From DATKYV01 sp035528275 (GTDB taxonomy: Bacteria; Acidobacteriota; Terriglobia; UBA7540), in the NCBI GenBank assembly GCA_035528275.1, contig DATKYV010000023.1, forward strand, positions 1 to 5,824: a stretch of DNA of 5,824 nucleotides, given 5' to 3'. Below, piece after piece: positions 1 to 4,255 of the stretch (positions are counted from its first letter, which is position 1; the number at the start of each line of letters is the position of its first letter). The notes under the pieces are model-generated. The model did no database searches and was not told the DNA's origin. It was given only the letters and a program-made list of their open reading frames with translations. The translations under genes and the position numbers were made by a program.

Positions 1-89
1 CGTGCCGGATGATCCCTCGGCACCCAATCTTCCAAACACTGCGGTAGCATATCGATCTGATCGTAGTTGGCGCGAATCTCTTGGCTCAT
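1..89 (-). CDS. IS1182-family transposase, N-terminal 29 codons, cut by the window edge
   Basis: An ATG at 87-89 on the minus strand opens a frame with no stop to the window edge. The peptide contains IRANYDQIDMLP followed by LEDWVPRDHPA. The order Y-D-Q-x(3)-LP-x-x-L-x-DWVP-x-DHPA is the hallmark start of IS1182-type DDE transposases (the DUF772 N-terminal transposase domain), which catalyse cut-and-paste transposition of their own element. Only this N-terminal part is visible, so the catalytic DDE residues cannot be checked. There is no clear Shine-Dalgarno sequence ahead of the ATG. The gene lies just inside the putative terminal repeat at 125-141, as expected for this family. Family assignment is fairly sure; whether the gene is intact is unknown. 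Confidence 0.75.
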   Translation of the reverse strand, partial: MSQEIRANYDQIDMLPQCLEDWVPRDHPA

Positions 90-124
90 GCCGATTCACT
101 TAGCACTCTGCCTTCCACACTCCC

Positions 125-141
125 AGTTTTGAGACAGCCTC
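125..141 (-). repeat. Putative terminal inverted repeat of the IS1182-type element
   Basis: AGTTTTGAGACAGCCTC on the plus strand lies 35 bp outside the transposase start. Its partner repeat is beyond the left edge, so the call rests on resemblance to known IS ends and on position. Confidence 0.5.
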
Positions 142-328
142 TTCTCAGGTCTGCGATTCTCGAGATGCTACAAGATGAAGCGCAGACCAAAGATCGGCAA
201 GGCTATCCCACGCGCTCGGGGGGCCGATAGCTCCAGCAACCGGACCACCATGTGCAACAACGAAGGATACTGTTCGTTTGCGAGTGGCTGGAACAGGGAT
301 GCAGTTCCATGTCCTCTCAGCATCATGC
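142..328. other. Non-coding spacer between the IS end and the mannonate dehydratase-like gene
   Basis: No convincing coding frame is seen. Three weak inverted repeats are present: GCTATC/GATAGC around 200-232, AACGAA 259-264 with TTCGTT 273-278, and TGGAAC 289-294 with GTTCCA 304-309. The last two lie just 3' of the minus-strand gene ending at 329 and might act in its transcript end, but none is followed by a proper T-run on that strand. Confidence 0.5.
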
Positions 329-1420
329 CTACGATGACGAGGCGGCCTGCAGCATGGCCCTGGTGTAACCCACGTTATAGACGTAGCCGGCGTACGCGCC
401 GCCGCCGGGGTAATAGGAATTGAAGCCCGGCCGCTCGCGGTCGGCATCGAGCGCCCGCGGGTGCTCCGGGAAGATGGCGCGCGGGTACTTCTGCCGCACC
501 AGCTCCTTCATCACAGCGAACATGTTCACCTCGCCCTCGTCCAGGAAGACTTCGGTATACTTCTCGTAGGGCTTCCGCACGCGCACATTGCGGAAATGCG
601 CGTGATTGATGCGGTCGCGGGATCCAAAGTAGCGGCAGACCTCCACCGGGTCCTCGCCCATTTCCCGCGTCACCCCGCAATCGTACGTAATCCCATTTGA
701 CGGGCTGGGCACGATTTCGATGAGCCGCTTCCACCCTGCGACGGTCCCCATGATCTGCTCTGACCCACGACTGAGGGGCGCGGGCGGGTCATTGGGATGC
801 AGAGCCAGCCGGACGCCGGCTTCCTCCGCCACCGGCACCACAGCCTTCAGGAAGTACGTGATGTTGCTCCACATCTCTTGGAGATTGTGAACGCCCTCGG
901 AGGGAAGCGGAGGCAGGCTCTTGACCGGGTCGTAATCAAACGCCGTCAGCCCCGCGCCGGCCCTTCCGATTTCCTCGTAGTAGCCCTCCACGAGGCGGTG
1001 AGCATAGAAGTTGTACTCGATCACGGGCAGGCCGGCCCGGCCGGCGGCGCGAATGGAGTCCCGGACCATGTCGATTTCCTCGTCACGCCCGGGTCTTCCG
1101 TAGAGGGTGTTGGGGAATCCACCGATCATCATGTTGCATAGAGCGAGGCCGCCGGCCTTGAGACGTTCCATCCGGGCGCGGATCTCGGCTTCCGGCCAGG
1201 GAATCGGAGGTCCTCCCATCAGCACATGGTCCACGCCGACCTGTTTCAGTCGCCGCATGGCGGCCTCGTCTGCGTCCGGCGAGATTCCCAGGCAGATCTT
1301 AGGTGTGCTGGGAGCTTCGACGGGCGGGCGCGAGATCGCCGCTCCACGCATGACGGCCGGTGATAAGGCCGTCGCAGCCACGGCTTGAATCATTCGTCTT
1401 CGAGAAAAAACGGAATTCAT
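329..1420 (-). CDS. uxuA: Mannonate dehydratase (UxuA) family TIM-barrel protein with Tat signal
   Basis: The protein has 363 residues. UxuA dehydrates D-mannonate to 2-keto-3-deoxy-D-gluconate in hexuronate breakdown. Family marks seen: the block FLKAVVPVAEEAGVRLALHP leading into HPNDPP at 208-213, then ITYDCGVT with Cys248, NHAHFRN with His275, and FPEHPRALD with His320 and Asp325. These match the His/Cys/His metal-site pattern of UxuA. The first 28 residues carry SRRRM at 6-10 and a hydrophobic Ala-rich stretch, a twin-arginine export signal, so the product is likely periplasmic; the well-studied UxuA proteins are cytoplasmic. It is slightly shorter than E. coli UxuA (about 394). The frame stays open upstream to 2011, but that part looks non-coding. 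The ATG at 1420 is chosen because the Tat signal starts there and AAAGGAGGG lies 7 bases ahead. No other uronate genes are nearby, so the true substrate may be another sugar acid or ketose (a xylose-isomerase-like barrel). Confidence 0.85.
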   Translation of the reverse strand: MNSVFSRRRMIQAVAATALSPAVMRGAAISRPPVEAPSTPKICLGISPDADEAAMRRLKQVGVDHVLMGGPPIPWPEAEIRARMERLKAGGLALCNMMIGGFPNTLYGRPGRDEEIDMVRDSIRAAGRAGLPVIEYNFYAHRLVEGYYEEIGRAGAGLTAFDYDPVKSLPPLPSEGVHNLQEMWSNITYFLKAVVPVAEEAGVRLALHPNDPPAPLSRGSEQIMGTVAGWKRLIEIVPSPSNGITYDCGVTREMGEDPVEVCRYFGSRDRINHAHFRNVRVRKPYEKYTEVFLDEGEVNMFAVMKELVRQKYPRAIFPEHPRALDADRERPGFNSYYPGGGAYAGYVYNVGYTRAMLQAASSS

Positions 1421-1427
1421 GATTTGG

Positions 1428-1436
1428 CCCTCCTTT
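1428..1436 (-). promoter_or_regulatory. Strong ribosome binding site of the uxuA-like gene
   Basis: AAAGGAGGG on the minus strand, 7 bases before the ATG at 1420. It fixes the start and rules out the long upstream extension of the frame. A TACTAT (1450-1445) sits a little upstream and could be a -10 box, but no matching -35 box is seen, so no promoter is called. Confidence 0.85.
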
Positions 1437-1683
1437 GGTTCCGGATAGTACTCCACCTTCCATCTCAGTCCGTCCCACTCGACATCATAAGCCGAATGTC
1501 CCGATCGGTTCCCATCAAGTTTAGTCGCTTTTGCGGAAGCGCGATGCCTTCGGGCAGTGGCGGACCAGATAGTCCCGGTGGGTAAGATTGCCTTGAAAGA
1601 TGCCTGGTGTGCGACTTGCGTGAACGAGTCATGTCGGTGGCCATTTCTTTGTATTGGAGCATCGGACCAGAAGAAGCCTTGAG

Positions 1684-1727
1684 ACGGAGACCCGAAGCGC
1701 AAGGAGGGTCTTCTCCGTGGTTTTTTT
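1684..1727 (+). terminator. Orphan intrinsic-terminator-like hairpin facing right
   Basis: ACGGAGA (1684-1690) pairs with TCTCCGT (1712-1718), and the adjoining CCC (1691-1693) pairs with GGG (1706-1708), leaving a 3-base bulge and a 12-base loop. Seven T follow at 1721-1727 after GG. In this orientation it resembles a Rho-independent terminator for plus-strand transcription, but no plus-strand gene is recognised upstream of it. Confidence 0.45.
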
Positions 1728-1841
1728 GTGGCGACCCCGCGTGCATTTGCACTAATTCTGGTGCAACTTAAATCAACTCTGTACAACTCGTCAACGTGTT
1801 GAGCTACAAGGCGTTGCAGGGTTGACCTGCCCCCCGAAGAC

Positions 1842-1914
1842 TGTACCAATGTAAATGAGAGTTCTCCCAGGGTATGAGTGGTCTGGATCTTTTGTACCAA
1901 CTTCAGAGTGAGTT
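1842..1914. repeat. Imperfect direct repeat inside the IS3 remnant
   Basis: Bases 1842-1863 (TGTACCAATGTAAATGAGAG plus TT) and 1893-1914 (TGTACCAACTTCAGAGTGAG plus TT) agree at 16 of 22 positions, including the first eight. They lie between the transposase stop and the tip of the element. They could be subterminal transposase-binding sites or the trace of a second, nested end. Confidence 0.45.
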
Positions 1915-1929
1915 TTCGGCTGCTCCGGG

Positions 1930-1964
1930 GCCTGTCAGGTCGCGGCAGCCACGACCTGACAGGC
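1930..1964. repeat. Perfect 13-bp inverted repeat over the transposase stop codon
   Basis: GCCTGTCAGGTCG at 1930-1942 and CGACCTGACAGGC at 1952-1964 are exact reverse complements around a 9-base centre. The transposase stop TGA (1935-1937) is inside the left arm. Neither strand has a T-run after it, so it is a strong hairpin but not a standard intrinsic terminator. Confidence 0.8.
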
Positions 1965-2021
1965 GAATTCGTTCGGCGTCCGCTCTCCGAGGGCCCGGTG
2001 AGGACGGCCACTCCAACGCCT
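1935..2021 (-). pseudogene. IS3-family transposase, C-terminal remnant
   Basis: The minus-strand frame ending with TGA at 1937-1935 reads GRPHRALGERTPNEFACQVV before the stop. RPH-x-x-LG-x-RTP-x-EFA is the signature end of the integrase core (rve_3 region) of IS3-family transposases. The residues before it (RRWSG) already depart from the usual Y-N-x-x-RPH context. Further upstream neither this frame nor the other two on this strand show the rest of the domain, so only roughly the last 25-30 codons survive. It cannot be functional. It marks an old insertion upstream of the uxuA-like gene. Confidence 0.7.
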
Positions 2022-2110
2022 AGAAACGTTCGGAAGACGCGCTGCCGGTGGAATGTCCTGCCAGTCCAACGGGGATTTGCAACTTGAGTTTGTGCCGAGT
2101 CGGGAAAAGC

Positions 2111-2395
2111 TCAGTGGATGATTTCGAGGCCCGCTTCGGATTGCCACGGAAGCGCCCACACGACCCCAAAGCGCCCAAGAAGCCCCTCAGGGCAGAGCAC
2201 GCGCACCGTCTCCCCGGGCTCCAACAGCAGGTCGGTGGAGACGCGCAGGCCGCGGATCGAAACGTCCAAGGTGTTTCCGTGCCGCTGGGCCATCCATCCC
2301 TCCGCTTCTTTGATCAGAAAGACAGGGGTGCGCCCGGGGACGCGCTCGAACCGCCTTGTGGCCGGACTTTGAACCACCGCCATTCCGCTCCGCAT
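2111..2395 (-). CDS. Small single-domain PilZ protein (c-di-GMP binding)
   Basis: The protein has 94 residues. It has both c-di-GMP-binding motifs of the PilZ domain: RVPGR (R18-x3-R22) and DVSIRG (D44-x-S46-x-x-G49), followed by the usual beta-strand pattern with GETVRVLC at 61-68, the VVW strand near 78 and the closing AGLEI at 88-92. PilZ domains act as cytoplasmic c-di-GMP sensors, often for motility or surface behaviour; no partner domain is fused here. The ATG at 2395 is the first start after an in-frame TAA. The second ATG (2383) has GGAG four bases before it and may be the real start. The NarL-type regulator lies upstream on the same strand, 244 bp away, so co-transcription is possible but not shown. 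Target and phenotype are unknown. Confidence 0.8.
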   Translation of the reverse strand: MRSGMAVVQSPATRRFERVPGRTPVFLIKEAEGWMAQRHGNTLDVSIRGLRVSTDLLLEPGETVRVLCPEGLLGRFGVVWALPWQSEAGLEIIH

Positions 2396-2441
2396 GCCGG
2401 CACTTGCCGGTTCGCTGCATTATGAGTTGAGGAGGATCTTG

Positions 2442-2515
2442 GGCCGAGGACTGCGGCGCCAGTAACCATCACCGGCAGACATGGAGGGGAGCCGCCGGGT
2501 AACGCAGCCTCGGCC
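2442..2515. repeat. Long stem with one bulged base between pilZ and the regulator gene
   Basis: GGCCGAGG (2442-2449) plus CTGCG (2451-2455) pair with CGCAG (2503-2507) plus CCTCGGCC (2508-2515), giving 13 base pairs with a single bulged A at 2450. The stem encloses 47 bases, within which GGCG and CGCC can extend it. It lies 46 bases upstream of the PilZ start, so in the minus-strand transcript it would be a leader structure. I compared it with the c-di-GMP-I (GEMM) riboswitch and did not find the GACGCAAAGCC core, so no riboswitch is called. Confidence 0.5.
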
Positions 2516-2574
2516 TCGCATGTGAGCCTAGACCTCTGGCTACCCGGAGAACAACTGGCCTCTAGGTCAATTTT

Positions 2575-2641
2575 GGGACAGGGGGCGGAACTGTCCCTCC
2601 GAACCGTAAGTCCCTCCGCGCACCGACCGGCGGGACGGTTC
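2575..2641 (-). repeat. Tandem hairpins at the 3' end of the LuxR-type gene
   Basis: Hairpin 1: GAACC (2601-2605) and GTCCC (2610-2614) pair with GGGAC (2632-2636) and GGTTC (2637-2641), with a 4-base bulge, and it overlaps the stop codon of the regulator. Hairpin 2: GGGACAG (2575-2581) pairs with CTGTCCC (2591-2597) across a 9-base loop. In the gene's direction they follow one another directly. No T-run comes after on that strand (AAAATTG instead), so they may protect the mRNA 3' end or act as a weak or factor-dependent terminator. Confidence 0.5.
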
Positions 2642-3314
2642 AAAGGGTCGTGGGCAGGTTCTGGTAGTGGAGCAGGATCAAGTCCGCGCGCCGCCGCACA
2701 CCGAACTTGGCCAGCAAGTGCGAGACGTGGAACTTGGCCGTTCGCTCGGAGATGTGCAGCCGGCTCGCGATTTCCTTGTTCGAGAGGTTTTCAAGGAGCG
2801 CGTCGAGGACTTCCCGCTCGCGCGGGCTCAGATCCGCGGGACCTCTTGGCCTTCCCCGGCTGCAGATGACGTTCAGGATGGAATCCACAAACCGGGAGAG
2901 CAGCCGGCGTGGGACCCAGAACCCGCCGTCCGAGACGGTTCGAAGAGCGGCGGGAAGTTGGCCCGTGGCTTCGGCGTAGGTGAGCAGGCCTTTCGCACCC
3001 AGGCGCAGCAGCGGAAAGGCATTGGCTTCGGTGAACTTCTGCGCCATCGCAACTTGACGCGAACTCGGCGCGCGGCTGGCAACCCAGCCAATCACGACTT
3101 CCGCGGCCTGTCGCGAGGGATGAGCGTCAATCACATAGAGCGGAACGCGAGGGAAGGAAAAACGTTTGCCGCTCCGGGCGAACCCCGGCCCCAGTTGCCG
3201 CGACTGGACCCGGAAGCCGGCCGGCGAGAGCAGGCGCTCGAACTCGGCCAGCACAAGGGGATGAGAAGAGAAAAGGCAGACGCTGGAGCGGCTTTTTTGG
3301 CGGTCACGTCGCAC
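2640..3314 (-). CDS. NarL/LuxR-type response regulator with degenerate receiver
   Basis: The protein has 224 residues, a normal NarL/FixJ length. Residues 11-130 have the layout of a receiver domain: beta-1 VCLFS at 12-16, Asp63 in YVIDAHPS at the phospho-acceptor position, and LRLGAKGLLTY at 103-113. The acidic pair after beta-1 is absent (FSSH) and the Lys usual near GxxGYLLK is replaced (GLLTY), so normal aspartyl phosphorylation is doubtful. Residues 162-215 are a clear LuxR-type helix-turn-helix: LSPREREVL at 162-170, then NKEIASRLHISERTAKFHV and the recognition-helix region to RADLILL. It should bind DNA as a cytoplasmic transcription factor. It begins with GTG at 3312-3314, the first possible start after an in-frame TAA; no good ribosome binding site is seen. 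There is no histidine kinase nearby, so it is an orphan. The PilZ gene lies downstream on the same strand. Confidence 0.85.
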   Translation of the reverse strand: MRRDRQKSRSSVCLFSSHPLVLAEFERLLSPAGFRVQSRQLGPGFARSGKRFSFPRVPLYVIDAHPSRQAAEVVIGWVASRAPSSRQVAMAQKFTEANAFPLLRLGAKGLLTYAEATGQLPAALRTVSDGGFWVPRRLLSRFVDSILNVICSRGRPRGPADLSPREREVLDALLENLSNKEIASRLHISERTAKFHVSHLLAKFGVRRRADLILLHYQNLPTTL

Positions 3315-3430
3315 GAGGGCTGAGAATACTCGTTCCCCGGCCGCGGCGCAAGCTGAGACGCTGGCGCAAATGCGGCGCGCACGTTAGAGGAATCAATCCC
3401 TTACCCGCCTTCTTCCGGCGCGTCCTGGAA

Positions 3431-3967
3431 GTGGATCCCCTCTCCGTGCCCGTCAACAACATCGTCGCCATGATGCACAGAGCCGGGGGGTTGTACGATG
3501 AGGAGATCGAACAGTTCAAGAAGACGCTGGAGATGAATCCCCAAATGAGCCTGTCGCGCACTTGCCTGGGCGCCATTTATGAGTTGAAGGGGATGACCGA
3601 CCACGCCATTGAAGAGGACTTGCGCGCCAAAGAAATCGTCGGACGCGGCGCCGAGGATCTGGCGGCGCTCCGCCGGGCTTACGAAACTTCCGGCATGCGC
3701 GGATACCACAGCAAAGCGCCGGAGTTCGCTGAGGCGCGCTGGGACGGATGGCATGTGGGCGCGTTTGAAATCGCCGCTTTACATGCCACCCTCGGGCACA
3801 CCGATCAAGCCGTGGAGTATCTCGAGAAGGCTTATGAGGCCGGCTCGGGAATCCTCGTGTGGTTCAACATGGGCAGCCCCTCGGTCGGCGTCGGCGACGC
3901 GTTCAGCAGCCTGCGTTCCCACCCCTCATTCCTCGACCTCCTTCGGCGCATGGGCCTCCCGGCCTGA
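3431..3967 (+). CDS. TPR protein fragment, C-terminal part with 5' end missing
   Basis: The 178 residues from a possible GTG start form tetratricopeptide repeats at roughly 4-36, 38-71 and 106-139, followed by LRSHPSFLDLLRRMGLP, the closing segment of large Acidobacteria TPR proteins (those with an N-terminal winged-helix, kinase or TolB-like part). TPRs mediate protein-protein contacts. The start is not real evidence of a short gene: no ribosome binding site precedes it, and the same frame upstream still reads family-like sequence (FFRRVLEVDPLSVPVNN, from about 3401). Before about 3400 the frame stays open but no longer resembles a repeat. The gene therefore seems to have lost its 5' part and may be a pseudogene. 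Its first bases face the divergent regulator gene at 3314. A MITE-like element begins three bases after its stop. Confidence 0.65.
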   Translation: MDPLSVPVNNIVAMMHRAGGLYDEEIEQFKKTLEMNPQMSLSRTCLGAIYELKGMTDHAIEEDLRAKEIVGRGAEDLAALRRAYETSGMRGYHSKAPEFAEARWDGWHVGAFEIAALHATLGHTDQAVEYLEKAYEAGSGILVWFNMGSPSVGVGDAFSSLRSHPSFLDLLRRMGLPA

Positions 3968-3992
3968 GCTCTAGTGCCGTTCCAACTTAATG

Positions 3993-4012
3993 TGTCCGTC
4001 AGCTGACGGACA
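3993..4012. repeat. Perfect 20-bp palindrome inside the MITE-like element
   Basis: TGTCCGTCAGCTGACGGACA equals its own reverse complement. It can form a cruciform or hairpin. Confidence 0.9.
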
Positions 4013-4026
4013 TCGCAAGGTCTCGG

Positions 4027-4042
4027 TCCGCCAGTTGGCGGA
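4027..4042. repeat. Second palindrome, related to the first
   Basis: TCCGCCAGTTGGCGGA forms a 7-bp stem around GT. It shares the pattern TCCGyCAGyTGrCGGA with the palindrome at 3993-4012. The T-A pair of the first copy is a C-G pair here, a change that keeps the pairing. Confidence 0.85.
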
Positions 4043-4218
4043 TTGTGGTTACTCCTCACCGCATTAGGCCGAAAAAGTTGGAACGGCACTAGTTGTGCGG
4101 CGCGCGCTCATGGGCCTGCAATCATCGTGGTTCATTCACAAGATGACTTGTGTTTTCGTTTTGCCCTCCTGCGGATCCACCTGCATTTGGCGGTATTTCT
4201 TATCCCCAAAAAGAGAAC

Positions 4219-4249
4219 TTGATTTCCCATCGGTTTCCAACCTTACAAT
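4219..4249 (+). promoter_or_regulatory. Putative sigma-70-like promoter of the secreted TPR gene
   Basis: TTGATT (4219-4224) and TACAAT (4244-4249) resemble -35 and -10 boxes with a 19-base spacer, slightly long. The expected start of transcription, about seven bases after the -10 box, falls on the ATG at 4256, and no ribosome binding site is present, which together suggest a leaderless transcript. Confidence 0.45.
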
Positions 4250-4255
4250 TGCTTT

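Larger units (their letters stand above)
1..141 (-). mobile_element. End of an IS1182-type insertion sequence (partial)
   Basis: The stretch holds the 5' end of a transposase gene reading leftward off the window edge and, outside it, a terminal-repeat-like sequence. Read inward on the minus strand from base 141, it starts GAGGCTGTCTCAAAACT. From memory, GGCTGTCTCAAAA-type ends are common in IS1182-group elements. The other end and any target duplication lie outside the window, so element length and intactness cannot be judged. The outer boundary is good to a few bases only. Confidence 0.65.
1421..1822. other. About 400 bp without a supported gene
   Basis: The minus-strand frame is open here but its peptide shows no recognisable domain, so it is treated as the upstream region of the uxuA-like gene. 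It holds a ribosome binding site near 1430, a terminator-like hairpin on the plus strand at 1684-1727, and a cluster of TGCA boxes at 1741-1766 (GTGCA, TTGCAC, GTGCAA), of which TTGCAC 1747-1752 and GTGCAA 1761-1766 form an inverted repeat. Bases 1767-1822 are AT-richer and contain no recognised feature. Confidence 0.5.
1823..2021 (-). mobile_element. 3' remnant of an IS3-family element
   Basis: The plus-strand sequence from 1823 starts TGACCTGCCCCCCGAAGACT. Seen from the minus strand it ends in GGGGGGCAGGTCA, a form typical of IS3-family termini with a 5'-TGA tip. About 110 bp inside lies the stop codon of a transposase C-terminus (1935-2021), at the spacing expected for an IS3 right end. 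The rest of the element, toward 2021 and beyond, is missing: upstream of the conserved RPHRALG motif the sequence no longer looks like transposase. No second copy of the terminal repeat was found in the window. The right boundary is approximate. Confidence 0.55.
3971..4092. mobile_element. MITE-like 122-bp element with 18-bp terminal inverted repeats
   Basis: CTAGTGCCGTTCCAACTT at 3971-3988 is the exact reverse complement of AAGTTGGAACGGCACTAG at 4075-4092. The interior has no coding frame of note but holds two related palindromes (3993-4012 and 4027-4042). Small size, perfect ends and lack of a gene fit a miniature inverted-repeat transposable element. The flanks AGCT and TTGT show no direct repeat, but the CTAG at each tip could contain a duplicated TA, as IS630/Tc1-type transposases leave; that family link is inference. 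It lies between a TPR fragment and an intact TPR gene. Confidence 0.7.

Noticed and set aside
1421..2011. The minus-strand frame of the uxuA-like gene stays open for about 197 more codons upstream.
   Set aside because: The extension shows no domain, runs through the IS3 remnant in the wrong frame, and lies ahead of both a strong ribosome binding site and the Tat signal at 1420.
2442..2515. Possible c-di-GMP-I (GEMM) riboswitch; ACGCAGCCTCGGCCT at 2502-2516 on the plus strand loosely recalls its core.
   Set aside because: The conserved GACGCAAAGCC core and the second hairpin are missing, and on the plus strand no gene follows within several hundred bases.
2667..3323. A 218-codon plus-strand frame opposite the LuxR-type gene.
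   Set aside because: It is a shadow of the GC-rich regulator gene; the peptide has no recognisable domain, whereas the opposite strand encodes a clear LuxR helix-turn-helix.
3971..4092. The inverted repeat read as a simple transcription terminator of the TPR fragment.
   Set aside because: The arms are 86 bases apart, there is no T-run, and the interior has its own palindromes; a transposable element fits better.
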